From the NCBI RefSeq assembly GCF_020179755.1, contig NZ_JAIUCY010000001.1, positions 62,001 through 126,000 on the forward strand: a stretch of 64,000 nucleotides of DNA. The letters run 5' to 3'. The position numbers and the translations under genes are program-made. This DNA is from Herbaspirillum sp. alder98 (lineage in GTDB: Bacteria; Pseudomonadota; Gammaproteobacteria; Burkholderiales; Burkholderiaceae_D). Each line of letters starts with the position of its first letter. Position 1 is the first letter of the stretch. A model generated the notes under the pieces. The model searched no databases and was not told the origin of the DNA. It saw only the letters and a program-made list of their open reading frames with translations. Shown piece by piece: positions 8,789-17,555 of this stretch.

Positions 8789-9081
8789 TTTGTCTCCCTC
8801 AATGCGATCCAATCCTGCTGGAATTGGTGTTCGATATCCTCGAAACTGATGAAATTGACTGGTTCCACCTGCCCAAAATAATGTCGATGGTGATGGCCGT
8901 GGGCATTGTCATACCCAACCACACGGCCGTTGTCTCCCGCGTAGAGCGCATGATTGATATAGGCCAGGTTGTATCGGGTGACTTGGCACTGCTGGTCAAC
9001 CCAGACCTCGCGCCGCAAGGCCCCGTTTCCCCGACGGTGGGCAATCCGATGGTAATCATCTGCAATCTTCTTATCAGCCAT
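8785..9081 (-). CDS. TumE-like toxin (DUF6516 family)
   Basis: This small protein (98 residues) has the family pattern RYNLAYINHALYAGDNGRVV followed by a His-rich GYDNAHGHHHRHYFG motif and a C-terminal EDIEHQFQQDW helix. These features match TumE/DUF6516 proteins, the toxic halves of type II toxin-antitoxin systems whose partner is an HTH protein, as found here. The His cluster may be catalytic or metal-binding, but that is inference. The pair lies between two strong terminators and appears insulated from phoH and pit. Confidence 0.7.
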   Translation of the reverse strand: MADKKIADDYHRIAHRRGNGALRREVWVDQQCQVTRYNLAYINHALYAGDNGRVVGYDNAHGHHHRHYFGQVEPVNFISFEDIEHQFQQDWIALRETK

Positions 9082-9144
9082 GACTTATATTATCACGGCT
9101 GTATATGGGATGATGCGATTGCACGCCTACCGTCCGAAATCCCC

Positions 9145-9176
9145 AAAAAAATGGCCTCCAGACTGGAGGCCATTTT
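9145..9176 (-). terminator. pit terminator
   Basis: Read on the minus strand, TGGCCTCCA/TGGAGGCCA forms a perfect stem with a GTC loop, flanked by A's and followed by a run of seven T's. It lies 19 bases past the pit stop. Confidence 0.88.
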
Positions 9177-9194
9177 CGTCAGGCAAAGCAGACG

Positions 9195-10202
9195 TTACAG
9201 GATCTTTGTCCCCAGCCACCAGGCGATGGCAGCCACGAAGGCCGACGCCGGAATGGTGAAGACCCAGGCCCAGACGATGTTGCTGGCCACGCCCCAACGC
9301 ACCGCCGACATCTTCTGCGACGCGCCCACGCCGACGATGGCGCCGGTGATGGTATGCGTGGTCGAGACCGGGATACCGAATGCGGTGGCGATGAACAAGG
9401 TGATGGCCCCGCCCGTTTCGGCGCAGAAACCGCCGACCGGCTTCAACTTGGTGATCTTCTGACCCATGGTCTTGACGATGCGCCAGCCGCCGAACAAGGT
9501 GCCCAGGCTGATGGCGCAATAGCACGAAATGATCACCCACATCGGCGGCGCGTCGCCGCTCGAATGGCCGGCCGCGATCAGCAGCATCCAGATCACGCCA
9601 ATGGTCTTTTGCGCATCATTGCCGCCGTGCCCCAGGCTGTACATCGAAGCCGACAGCAGTTGCAGGCGGCGGAACCAGCCATCGATCTTGCGCGGCGTGG
9701 AACGGAAGAATATCCACGACACCATCAACATCATCAATGACCCGAAGATCAGGCCCAGCAACGGCGACAGGACGATGAACAGGATCGTCTTGAGCAAGCC
9801 CGCCGAGATCAGCGCGCCGGTGCCGGCCTTGGCCACTGCGGCGCCGACCAGGCCACCGATGAGCGCATGCGAGGAAGACGACGGAATGCCGTAGTACCAG
9901 GTCACCAGGTTCCAGAAGATGGCGCCGACCAGCGCGCCGAAGATGACGTAATGATCCACCACGTTGGGATCGATGGTGCCTTTGCCGACCGATGCCGCGA
10001 CATGCAGCTGGTGGAACACGAACACCGCCGCCAGGTTGAAGAAGGCAGCCATGGCAACCGCAGTCTGCGGGCGCAGCACGCCAGTCGAGACTACCGTGGC
10101 GATGGCGTTGGCGGCGTCATGAAAACCGTTCATGAAATCGAACAGCAGCGCCAGGACGATCAGGAGCGCCAGGATATGTAGGCTGATTTGAACTGTATGC
10201 AT
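9195..10202 (-). CDS. pit: Low-affinity inorganic phosphate transporter
   Basis: This PiT family transporter (335 residues) has many membrane helices. It carries the duplicated PD001131-type signatures: FDFMNGFHDAANAIATVVSTG near the N-terminus and a C-terminal counterpart around GGAITLFIATAFGIPVSTTH. It imports phosphate, usually as metal-phosphate with protons. It lies 87 bases downstream of the DUF47 gene on the same strand, the common pit accessory arrangement, and ends at a strong terminator. Confidence 0.9.
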   Translation of the reverse strand: MHTVQISLHILALLIVLALLFDFMNGFHDAANAIATVVSTGVLRPQTAVAMAAFFNLAAVFVFHQLHVAASVGKGTIDPNVVDHYVIFGALVGAIFWNLVTWYYGIPSSSSHALIGGLVGAAVAKAGTGALISAGLLKTILFIVLSPLLGLIFGSLMMLMVSWIFFRSTPRKIDGWFRRLQLLSASMYSLGHGGNDAQKTIGVIWMLLIAAGHSSGDAPPMWVIISCYCAISLGTLFGGWRIVKTMGQKITKLKPVGGFCAETGGAITLFIATAFGIPVSTTHTITGAIVGVGASQKMSAVRWGVASNIVWAWVFTIPASAFVAAIAWWLGTKIL

Positions 10203-10289
10203 GGGGGAAACCGTGTTTACTGGGGGGCGGCCGACAGGCCGTTCATCATGCAGCCGGTGGCCCGCTGAGGGCCGCCGGCGACATCAACA

Positions 10290-10916
10290 TCAGGCGTTCT
10301 CGACGATGATGCCTTCGATGATGTTAGCCACGTCCTCGCAGCGGTCGGTCACGGTTTCCAGGATTTCATAGATGGCCTTGAGCTTGATCAGCGTGCGCAC
10401 ATCGGGCTCGTCACGGAACAGCTTGGACATGGCTGCGCGCATGACGTGGTCGGCGTCAGACTCGAGGCGATCGATCTCCTGGCAGATCGCCAGGATCTGA
10501 CGCGAGTTGTCCATGTTGTGCAGCAGGCCGACGGCCGCCTGCACCTTCTCGGCACAGGTCAGGCACAGCTCCGCCAGGCGCTTGGCTTCGGGCGTGATGG
10601 CCTTGATGTCGTAGAGCGAAATGGTCTGGGCCGCGTCCTCGAGCAGATCGAGGATATCGTCCATGCGGGTGATCAGCTGGTGGATATCGTCACGGTCGAG
10701 CGGCGTGATGAAGGTCTTGTGCAACAGCTCGATAGTGGTGTGGGTCACCTTGTCGGCCTGCTTTTCGACCGTCTCGATGGCATGCACGCGGATTTCGAGA
10801 TCATCGAAATTGGTCATCAGTGCCACCATCTCTTTTGCGCACTTGACCGCCAACTCGGCATGCTCATTGAACAGGTCAAAGAATTTGCCTTCGGTCGGCA
10901 TCAGTCGTCCAAACAT
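10290..10916 (-). CDS. DUF47/PhoU-like Pit accessory protein
   Basis: This 208-residue all-helical protein has repeated acidic helices typical of the PhoU fold. It has EKQADKVTH in the first half and the matching EIDRLESDADHVMRA in the second, where PhoU-like proteins bind metal. DUF47 proteins are encoded beside Pit transporters and are thought to modulate them. It starts at ATG 10916 with a GAGAG-type ribosome site upstream. It is co-oriented with pit and probably co-transcribed. Confidence 0.85.
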   Translation of the reverse strand: MFGRLMPTEGKFFDLFNEHAELAVKCAKEMVALMTNFDDLEIRVHAIETVEKQADKVTHTTIELLHKTFITPLDRDDIHQLITRMDDILDLLEDAAQTISLYDIKAITPEAKRLAELCLTCAEKVQAAVGLLHNMDNSRQILAICQEIDRLESDADHVMRAAMSKLFRDEPDVRTLIKLKAIYEILETVTDRCEDVANIIEGIIVENA

Positions 10917-11054
10917 GTTTCACTCTCTCATCAATATGTCGCGCCCGCCTGTGGGCGCTGTTTATACCGGTGGCGATCCGATTGCCACCACCGGCGTATA
11001 TCTTCCCGCACCGCGCGCCGCCCATGGCAGCCGCGCAGCACAGGACTTCCTCCG

Positions 11055-12500
11055 TCAATCGCCGCCGTATGGGTTGGCCAGATTGCCGATATAGTTGTCG
11101 TACTTGGTGTATTGCCCCAAAAACGAGAGCCGGATGCTGCCGATGGGACCATTTCGCTGCTTGCCGATGATGATCTCGGCGGTTCCCTTGTCGGGCGAGT
11201 CCGGATTGTAAACCTCGTCGCGATAAATGAACAAAATAACGTCAGCATCCTGCTCGATCGCGCCGGATTCGCGCAAGTCGGACATCACGGGACGCTTGTT
11301 GGGACGTTGTTCAAGGGCACGGTTGAGCTGCGACAGCGCGATGACCGGACAATTGAGTTCCTTGGCCAGGCCCTTGAGGCTCCGCGAGATTTCCGAAATT
11401 TCGGAAGCGCGGTTCTCGGAAGAACTACCGCCGTTACCCGACATCAGCTGCAGGTAATCGATGATGATCAGGCCCAGCTTGCCGCATTGCCGTGCCAGGC
11501 GGCGCGAACGCGCCCGCAATTCGATCGGGCTCAGGGCGGGCGTCTCGTCGATGTAGAACTGCGCATCGTTCATCTTCTGGATCGCATGCGTCAGGCGTGG
11601 CCAGTCCTCGTCAAGCAGGCGACCGGTGCGCAGGCGGTGCTGGTCGAGCCGCCCCACCGAGCCCAGCATACGCATGGCCAGCTGGGTACCGCCCATTTCC
11701 ATCGAGAACACAGCGACCGGCAGGCCACTCTCGATGGCCACCGTTTCGCCGATGTTGATCGAGAACGCAGTCTTACCCATCGAGGGACGGCCGGCGACGA
11801 TGATCAGGTCGCCCGGCTGCAGGCCGGAAGTCATCTTGTCGAGATCGATGAAACCGGTCGGCACGCCCGTGATGTCGCTGGTATTGTCGCGGTTGTAAAG
11901 TTCGTCGATGCGCTCGACCACCTGCGTCAGCAGCGGCTGGATTTCCATGAAACCCTGGGTGCCGCGCGAGCCCTCTTCGGCGATCGCAAAGATCTTCGAC
12001 TCGGCCTCGTCGAGCATCTGCTTGACGTCCTTGCCCTGCGGATTGAACGCATTGCCGGAGATCTCGTCGGCCACCGTGATGAGCTTGCGCAGGATACCGC
12101 GGTCGCGCACGATCTCGGCGTAACGACGGATGTTGGCAGCGGAGGGCGTGTTCTGCGCCAGGGCATTCAGGTAGACCAGGCCGCCGACTTCCTCGGCCTT
12201 GCCACTGTTGGACAGTGCTTCGAATACGGTGATGACGTCAGCCGGCTTGGTCGCATTGATCAGCTTGACGATGTGCTCGAAGATGATCCGGTGATCATAA
12301 CGATAGAAGTCTTCGGGACTGACGAAGTCGGCGATCCGATCCCAGGCAGCGTTATCGAGTAACAGTCCACCCAGCACCGACTGCTCTGACTCGATCGAAT
12401 GCGGGGGCACCCGCAGTGAATCGACCTCAGGATCGGACGAACCGCGAAACGGCGGGAATGAGTCTTTCGAAGCGCGGGATGATTCTTTCATGGCGCGCAT
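11055..12500 (-). CDS. dnaB: Replicative DNA helicase
   Basis: This hexameric replication-fork helicase (481 residues from 12500) has an N-terminal primase-interacting domain starting near PPHSIESEQSVLGGLL and a RecA-like C-domain. Walker A is GRPSMGKTAFS near residue 228, and GLIIIDYLQLM is the Walker B strand. ATG 12500 has an AGCAGG sequence 5 bases upstream; ATG 12491 is equally in frame. A TATAAT hexamer overlaps the start codon, so a promoter and short leader are possible. It follows the rplI terminator on the same strand. Confidence 0.93.
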   Translation of the reverse strand: MRAMKESSRASKDSFPPFRGSSDPEVDSLRVPPHSIESEQSVLGGLLLDNAAWDRIADFVSPEDFYRYDHRIIFEHIVKLINATKPADVITVFEALSNSGKAEEVGGLVYLNALAQNTPSAANIRRYAEIVRDRGILRKLITVADEISGNAFNPQGKDVKQMLDEAESKIFAIAEEGSRGTQGFMEIQPLLTQVVERIDELYNRDNTSDITGVPTGFIDLDKMTSGLQPGDLIIVAGRPSMGKTAFSINIGETVAIESGLPVAVFSMEMGGTQLAMRMLGSVGRLDQHRLRTGRLLDEDWPRLTHAIQKMNDAQFYIDETPALSPIELRARSRRLARQCGKLGLIIIDYLQLMSGNGGSSSENRASEISEISRSLKGLAKELNCPVIALSQLNRALEQRPNKRPVMSDLRESGAIEQDADVILFIYRDEVYNPDSPDKGTAEIIIGKQRNGPIGSIRLSFLGQYTKYDNYIGNLANPYGGD

Positions 12501-12647
12501 TATAACCTGCTCTCGGAGATGGCCGTTGCCAGCCGGATGGCTGTCAGGCCGGGCAGTTGACACCGGCAGCCGGATTGCCCTGCACGACCAGCGATCCACA
12601 CATGACAGCGTGCATCTGACGGGGCGATTTAGTTAGAAAATGGCAAC

Positions 12648-12672
12648 AAAAAAGCCAGGCGAACCCGGCTTT
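12648..12672 (-). terminator. Terminator of the rpsF-priB-rpsR-rplI operon
   Basis: On the minus strand AAAGCC/GGCTTT form a stem, extended by GG/CC inside, around a short GC-containing loop. It is followed by a T6 run. It lies about 35 bases beyond the rplI stop. Confidence 0.75.
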
Positions 12673-12705
12673 CTTGTTGCAAATTGAATTGCAGCGAGCG
12701 TTTGA

Positions 12706-13158
12706 TTACGCTTGCTCGCCCTTCACGGCGATGGTGACATCCACCACCACGTCGGTGTGCAGGGCGACGGCCACGGCGTGCTCGCCAACGATCTTCAACG
12801 GACCGTTAGGCAGGCGAACCAGCGACTTCTCGACCACGAAGCCCTTCTTGGCCAGTGCTTGAGCGATGTCGAAGTTGGTGACGGAACCGAACAGACGGCC
12901 ATCAACGCCAGCCTTTTGGCCGATTTCGATGGTCGAACCAGCCAGCTTCTCGCCTTGAGCCTGAGCAGCTGCCAGCTTTTCAGCGGCGGCCTTCTCCAGG
13001 TCTGCACGCTTGGCTTCGAATTCAGCGATCGCGGTTTGCGTAGCACGACGTGCCTTGCGTTGCGGGATCAGGAAGTTACGTGCGAAACCGTCCTTGACGC
13101 GGACCACATCGCCCAGACCACCGAGATTACCAATCTTTTCCAACAGAATGACTTGCAT
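12706..13158 (-). CDS. rplI: 50S ribosomal protein L9
   Basis: This 150-residue protein has the classic L9 N-terminus [20 protein letters not shown], then a central lysine-rich connecting helix and the C-terminal RNA-binding domain. It binds 23S rRNA at the base of the L1 stalk. It is the last gene of the S6/PriB/S18/L9 operon, 24 bases after rpsR, with AGGAGAAA just upstream of its start. Confidence 0.97.
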   Translation of the reverse strand: MQVILLEKIGNLGGLGDVVRVKDGFARNFLIPQRKARRATQTAIAEFEAKRADLEKAAAEKLAAAQAQGEKLAGSTIEIGQKAGVDGRLFGSVTNFDIAQALAKKGFVVEKSLVRLPNGPLKIVGEHAVAVALHTDVVVDVTIAVKGEQA

Positions 13159-13182
13159 GTTTTTCTCCTATTTCTCGGCCGA

Positions 13183-13467
13183 TTACGCGTTGTGCAGATC
13201 GGTGTAAGGCACCAGGGCCAGGTAACGTGCGCGCTTGATCGCGGTGTCGACCTGACGTTGGTAGTGAGCCTTGGTACCGGTCAGACGTGCCGGCATGATC
13301 TTGCCGTTTTCCTGGACGAAGTCCTTCAGGGTCTCGACGTCCTTGTAATCGACCTGTTCAACGCCAGCGGCGGTGAAACGGCAGAATTTCTTGCGCTTGA
13401 ACAGCGGGTTTTGCTGTTGGCGCTTTTGCTTCAGTTTGCTTTTATCGAACTTTTTACCGAATGCCAT
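13183..13467 (-). CDS. rpsR: 30S ribosomal protein S18
   Basis: This 94-residue protein contains the S18 core [19 protein letters not shown] and [16 protein letters not shown], and ends with the arginine/alanine-rich helix [13 protein letters not shown]. It pairs with S6 in the platform of the small subunit. The N-terminal 25 residues are very basic. The gene sits between priB and rplI, as in most betaproteobacteria. Confidence 0.97.
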   Translation of the reverse strand: MAFGKKFDKSKLKQKRQQQNPLFKRKKFCRFTAAGVEQVDYKDVETLKDFVQENGKIMPARLTGTKAHYQRQVDTAIKRARYLALVPYTDLHNA

Positions 13468-13509
13468 GATGAGGCTCCTGTATCTGTAAATTGGGTGAGA
13501 TCTATCGGA

Positions 13510-13806
13510 TCAACCGACCAGATCAAAATCAACGATGTGAAACACGACGCTCTTGCTGTTGCGATTCCTGCGGGCCAGAAAACCGGTGAACCGGAACGTG
13601 CCCCCCAGCGCTGCCCGATTGAGTCGACCGGAGATTTCCCCGGCGGCCATGGCCGCAATGTCGAACTCTACCTGGCGCTTGATGCCTGCTTCCACCTGTT
13701 CCGACTGGTGCTGCAACCTGGCAGTCACAATCGGGATACCGGCCGGTGTGTAACGCAATACATCGCGTTCGGCCAATAAGGCGACTACTTGAAGCTGGTT
13801 CACTGC
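13510..13806 (-). CDS. priB: Primosomal replication protein N
   Basis: This single-stranded-DNA-binding OB-fold protein (98 residues) acts in PriA-dependent replication restart. The motif NQLQVVALLAERDVLRYTP plus AGIPIVTARLQHQSEQ matches the N-terminal strands of PriB. I chose a GTG at 13806 that begins VNQLQ, because the TTG at 13842, directly abutting the rpsF stop, adds 12 residues unlike the family. No strong ribosome site is visible for either start, so translational coupling to rpsF is likely. Confidence 0.83.
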   Translation of the reverse strand, partial: AVNQLQVVALLAERDVLRYTPAGIPIVTARLQHQSEQVEAGIKRQVEFDIAAMAAGEISGRLNRAALGGTFRFTGFLARRNRNSKSVVFHIVDFDLVG

Positions 13807-13842
13807 GCTGGTGGCGCTGGTGCTTTCTATCGCAATCGGCAA

Positions 13843-14208
13843 TTAGGCTGCCGGTGCTTCAGTGCGGGTCTTGGCCGCGTCTTCCTTCTGCACTGCCTTC
13901 AGGATCGGGGAAGGACCGGTTTCGGCCTTCTTGGTCTTGACGGTCAGGTGACGCAGGACTGCATCGTTGAACTTGAAGCCGGTTTCGATTTCGGCCAGCG
14001 TTTCGCTGTCGACTTCGATGTTCAGGCAGACGTAGTGTGCCTTGGCCAGTTTCTGGATCTGATAGGCCAGTTGACGACGGCCCCAATCTTCGACACGGTG
14101 CACCTTGCCGCCGCGAGTGGTGACGATGCCCTTGTAGCGCTCGATCATCGCCGGAACTTGCTCGCTTTGGTCCGGGTGGACGATAAATACGATTTCATAA
14201 TGACGCAT
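13843..14208 (-). CDS. rpsF: 30S ribosomal protein S6
   Basis: This 121-residue S6 protein starts [19 protein letters not shown] and contains the conserved [15 protein letters not shown] stretch. An AAGGAG ribosome site lies 7 bases before the ATG at 14208, which rules out the longer open frame upstream. The C-terminal tail is Lys/Ala-rich. It is the first gene of the operon and is divergent from lexA. Confidence 0.96.
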   Translation of the reverse strand: MRHYEIVFIVHPDQSEQVPAMIERYKGIVTTRGGKVHRVEDWGRRQLAYQIQKLAKAHYVCLNIEVDSETLAEIETGFKFNDAVLRHLTVKTKKAETGPSPILKAVQKEDAAKTRTEAPAA

Positions 14209-14425
14209 GTAGACTCCTTGTGGACTATTGACAGACGCCCACCCCGGCGTCAAGACGGGTGTGGGAAGAGGAAAGCCGGCAACTATACTCGAAATATGAC
14301 ACCGCCGCAATGTATCGACACGTTTGGCGAGGCTGGGCGGCGACAAGCGGTGTCCCGCGACCGGATCCGGCCAAACATTATCTATATAAGACACCCTGCC
14401 GCCGCCTGACGACAACATGTTGCCG

Positions 14426-14452
14426 TTGACACAAAGAATGTAACTGTATAAA
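14426..14452 (+). promoter_or_regulatory. lexA sigma-70 promoter
   Basis: TTGACA (14426-14431) is followed after 15 bases by TATAAA (14447-14452). The -10 element lies inside the first SOS box, as expected for a LexA-repressed promoter. The spacer is short by two bases; a TAAAAA at 14449 would give 17. Confidence 0.65.
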
Positions 14453-14459
14453 AATACAG
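14444..14459 (+). promoter_or_regulatory. SOS box 1 (LexA operator)
   Basis: CTGTATAAAAATACAG matches the consensus CTGT-N8-ACAG exactly. It overlaps the -10 region of the lexA promoter. Confidence 0.92.
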
Positions 14460-14460
14460 A

Positions 14461-14476
14461 CTGTTCATACAAACAG
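14461..14476 (+). promoter_or_regulatory. SOS box 2 (LexA operator)
   Basis: CTGTTCATACAAACAG is a second exact CTGT-N8-ACAG match. It starts one base after the first box, so two LexA dimers could bind side by side (17-bp centre spacing). Confidence 0.9.
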
Positions 14477-14502
14477 CCTTTTTAAAGAAAAAGGCCTCCA
14501 AC

Positions 14503-15156
14503 ATGCTCAAGCTCACCGCGCGCCAGGAACAGATTCTCAACCTGATCAAGAACGCCATCGAAAACACCGGCTTCCCACCGACGCGCGCCGAGATCGCAGC
14601 AGAGCTCGGGTTCCGCTCGGCCAATGCCGCCGAGGAACACCTGCAGGCACTGGCCCGCAAGGGCGCCATCGAGATTTCACCCGGCACATCGCGCGGCATC
14701 CGGCTGCGCGAAAGCAGCACCGCCGGCATCAACCTCGGCAGCCAGATGGCGCTGCCGCATCCGGCACTGATGCAACTGACGCTGCCACTGGTGGGACGCG
14801 TGGCCGCCGGCTCGCCCATCCTGGCCCAGGAGCACATCGAGAAGAATTACCATGTCGACCCTGCCCTGTTCGCCTCGCGCCCCGACTACCTGCTGAAGGT
14901 GCGCGGCATGTCGATGCGCGACGCGGGCATTCTCGACGGCGACATCCTGGCAGTAAAAAAGGCCGACCAGGCCCGCAACGGCCAGATCGTGGTAGCTCGC
15001 CTGGGCGACGACGTGACCGTCAAGCGCTACCAGAAGACGGGGTCGAGCATCGCCCTGCTGCCCGAGAATCCCGACTTCGAACCGATCATTGTCGCCCCTG
15101 GCGCCGACGACTTCGCGCTGGAAGGCCTGGCCGTGGGCTTGCTGCGCAGCTGGTAA
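14503..15156 (+). CDS. lexA: LexA repressor, SOS regulator
   Basis: This 217-residue repressor has an N-terminal winged helix ([20 protein letters not shown], then [15 protein letters not shown]) and a C-terminal S24 autoprotease domain. The self-cleavage site Ala-Gly is in GRVAAGSPI. The catalytic serine is in [13 protein letters not shown] and the lysine in DDVTVKRYQ. It represses DNA-damage genes and itself through the two SOS boxes just upstream. A terminator follows. Confidence 0.97.
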   Translation: MLKLTARQEQILNLIKNAIENTGFPPTRAEIAAELGFRSANAAEEHLQALARKGAIEISPGTSRGIRLRESSTAGINLGSQMALPHPALMQLTLPLVGRVAAGSPILAQEHIEKNYHVDPALFASRPDYLLKVRGMSMRDAGILDGDILAVKKADQARNGQIVVARLGDDVTVKRYQKTGSSIALLPENPDFEPIIVAPGADDFALEGLAVGLLRSW

Positions 15157-15195
15157 GTTTTTCCCGTAGACGGCGGCCTGCCTGCCAGTTTCCTG

Positions 15196-15233
15196 AATCC
15201 CCGACGCACGTTCGCGTGAAACGGGGATTTTTT
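15196..15233 (+). terminator. lexA terminator
   Basis: AATCCCCG pairs with CGGGGATT around an 18-base loop that can form its own small ACGC/GCGT stem. T's follow. Confidence 0.75.
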
Positions 15234-15265
15234 GCATTCTGTTCGTACTTTCATTCACCGGCGTT

Positions 15266-15282
15266 GGCACATATCATGTGCC
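15266..15282. promoter_or_regulatory. Perfect inverted repeat upstream of the TPR glycosyltransferase gene
   Basis: GGCACAT-ATC-ATGTGCC is a perfect 7-3-7 palindrome about 65 bases before the next start codon. The spacing suits a dimeric regulator operator. The bound factor is unknown. The left half begins TGGCAC like a sigma-54 -24 element, but no TTGC follows at the right distance. Confidence 0.4.
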
Positions 15283-15346
15283 GTTATTGACACGCACCCG
15301 GCCCTCAGGGGAGGCGGCATACTAAATAAAAGCAAGGGAATCATCG

Positions 15347-17320
15347 ATGTCGACGCGCAAGAAGAGCAACGCAAAAACCACCAAGCCAGCGGCCCCCACC
15401 CGCAATCTGCAAGACCTGCTGGATGTACGCGCCAGCCTGGACTTGCTGGATGACAGAAAGATCGACCAGGCCAAGGCCTTGTGCGACGCCGTACTCAAGC
15501 GCGCGCCCAACCTTGTATTTGCCCACAATGCGCGGGGCCTGATTGCCATGCATGAACTGGAATACCCGTTGGCAGAACGCTTCCTGCGTCGCGCCGTCGA
15601 GCTCGATCCCGGCAACGCGGAGTACATCACCACCCTGGGCACCATCGTCCTCAAGCAAGACCGCATCGACGAATCGATCAAGCTGTACGAAGAAGCCATT
15701 TCCATCGATCGCGATTCGCGCGAAGCGCGGGTCGGGCTGGCCAACGCCCTGCACGAGAAAAACGATCCGGATGCCTCGATCGCCTATTTCGAGGATGCCG
15801 CGCGGCGCGAACCGGAGGCGCCCGGCCCCCTGTCCCACCTGGGCCGCGCCCTGACCGACGCCAAACGCTTCAATGAAGCGGTGGCCGTCATCCTGAAGTC
15901 GCTGGAACTGCAGATCAGCTTCGCCCCGGCACATACTGCCCTGGGCGAGACATTCCACGCGATGGAACTCTACAAGGAAGCGCTGGAGTCGCTCAAGACC
16001 TCGATCCTGCTGGATCCGAAGGATGTGTACACACACAGCAAGATCGCCGACACCTATCTCAAGCTGAAGCAGGTCGAGCAGGCCAACGAACATTATCAAC
16101 GCATCATCGAGATCGCGCCCAAGGACCCTAACAGTTACGCCAAGCTGGCCGTCAGCATCGCGGAAAACCAGCAGCGCACCGAGGAAGCCATGGTGTTATT
16201 CAAGAAGGCGCTCGAGATCGATCCTCGCCACGCTCTTACTTATAACAATATCGGCGCCGTCATGCATGAAGACGGCAAGTCCCTGGAAGCATTGGACTAT
16301 TTCGAGAAGGCGCTGGAGATCCAGCCGACCTATGCGACTGCCCGCCACAATCTTGCACTTGGGCAACTTTTGCATGGCCGCATGCAGCAGGGCTGGGAAA
16401 ATCATGAAAGTCGCCTGATCGTGCGCGAACGCACGCATGTGTATCGAATGATTCACAAGCTGTTCGAGATCATCCCGAAGTGGGATGGCAAGTCATCACT
16501 GGCAGGTAAATATATCCTGCTGATGCACGAGCAGGGTTTTGGCGACAGCATCCAGTTCGTGCGCTATGCCCGATTGCTGCAGGAGCGCGGCGCCCGCATC
16601 GCCCTGCACGTCAAGAACCCGTTGTACCGGCTGTTCCAGAGCTTCTCCAAGGACATCACGCTGGTGCGCGAGACCGACCCGCTGCCCAGCTGCGATTGCG
16701 CCTACGTGCTGATGAGCTTGCCGCATGCGCTCGGAAGCGACACCGTCGACGACATTCCAAGCTATCCCTCTTATCTGTCAGCTGCCCCAGGCGACCTGAA
16801 AAAATGGCAATCCCGATTAGCCGAGCTGGCGCCAGATGGCCGCCGCCTGAAAGTGGGCTTTGTCTGGGGCGGCAACCCTGAACACGCCAACGACAAGCGG
16901 CGCTCGATTCCATTAACAGAATTGCAACCCCTGTTCGCTCTGCCGGGCATCGACTTCATTTCGCTGCAAAAAGGAAAGCCCACCCAGGATCTCGCAACAT
17001 TGCCCCCGGGCACGCCCGTCATCAACATGGGCGAAGAGTTCGGCGACTTTGCCGACACCGCCGCGGCCATCGCCAACCTCGACCTGGTCATCAGCGTCGA
17101 TACGTCTGTCGTCCACCTCGCCGGCGCGCTGGGAGGACGCACATGGACCCTGCTGGCGCATATTCCGGATTGGCGCTGGCTGATGGACCGCGAGGACTCC
17201 CCCTGGTATCCGAACATGCGCCTGTTCCGTCAACCGGTCGCGCACGACTGGAAGCCGGTCATCCAAAAGATGGCCATCGAGCTGACTGCATTGCGGGATG
17301 GCAAGATCGACAACGCCTGA
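15347..17320 (+). CDS. TPR protein with C-terminal glycosyltransferase-like domain
   Basis: This 657-residue protein has about nine tetratricopeptide repeats (residues 30-360; for example HNARGLIAMHELEYPLAERF and YNNIGAVMHEDGKSLEALDY). A C-terminal alpha/beta domain from about residue 386 reads GKYILLMHEQGFGDSIQF and later ISVDTSVVHLAGALG. This resembles GT-B proteins of the GT9/O-GlcNAc-transferase-like group found beside flagellin genes. It is directly upstream of fliC, so O-glycosylation of flagellin is a fair inference but is not shown. The start has AAGGGA about 7 bases upstream. Transcription ends at a strong terminator, so it is not in the fliC transcript. Confidence 0.72.
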   Translation: MSTRKKSNAKTTKPAAPTRNLQDLLDVRASLDLLDDRKIDQAKALCDAVLKRAPNLVFAHNARGLIAMHELEYPLAERFLRRAVELDPGNAEYITTLGTIVLKQDRIDESIKLYEEAISIDRDSREARVGLANALHEKNDPDASIAYFEDAARREPEAPGPLSHLGRALTDAKRFNEAVAVILKSLELQISFAPAHTALGETFHAMELYKEALESLKTSILLDPKDVYTHSKIADTYLKLKQVEQANEHYQRIIEIAPKDPNSYAKLAVSIAENQQRTEEAMVLFKKALEIDPRHALTYNNIGAVMHEDGKSLEALDYFEKALEIQPTYATARHNLALGQLLHGRMQQGWENHESRLIVRERTHVYRMIHKLFEIIPKWDGKSSLAGKYILLMHEQGFGDSIQFVRYARLLQERGARIALHVKNPLYRLFQSFSKDITLVRETDPLPSCDCAYVLMSLPHALGSDTVDDIPSYPSYLSAAPGDLKKWQSRLAELAPDGRRLKVGFVWGGNPEHANDKRRSIPLTELQPLFALPGIDFISLQKGKPTQDLATLPPGTPVINMGEEFGDFADTAAAIANLDLVISVDTSVVHLAGALGGRTWTLLAHIPDWRWLMDREDSPWYPNMRLFRQPVAHDWKPVIQKMAIELTALRDGKIDNA

Positions 17321-17339
17321 ACCTGCGCGTTACCCCTGC

Positions 17340-17374
17340 ACGGCCGCCCGATGAAAACATCGGGCGGCCGTTTG
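17340..17374 (+). terminator. Terminator between the TPR gene and fliC
   Basis: A perfect 14-bp stem ACGGCCGCCCGATG/CATCGGGCGGCCGT with an AAAA loop is followed by TTGTC. The stem is very stable and the U-run is short. Confidence 0.75.
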
Positions 17375-17455
17375 TCATTGCGAGACAGCCGTGATCCGAA
17401 TCTACCCCTGATGCCATAACGAAACTAATTTCCTTAGTGCACGCTAAAAAATGCC

Positions 17456-17482
17456 TAAAGTTTTTAAAAACCGCGCCGAAAA
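17456..17482 (+). promoter_or_regulatory. fliC sigma-28 promoter P1
   Basis: TAAAGTTT, then 11 bases, then GCCGAAAA. This matches the sigma-28 consensus TAAAGTTT-N11-GCCGATAA at 15 of 16 positions. It would give a fliC leader of about 190 bases. Confidence 0.82.
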
Positions 17483-17555
17483 AGGTTTGCTTGGTTATTT
17501 AAAGCACGCAGTTTTGGTTCGGAAGGCGTTGAAAAAGATTTTTTGCGTAAAACCC

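Noticed and set aside
10446-12362. A 638-codon open frame on the plus strand
   Set aside because: It is antisense to dnaB and the DUF47 gene, with low-complexity composition and no ribosome site.
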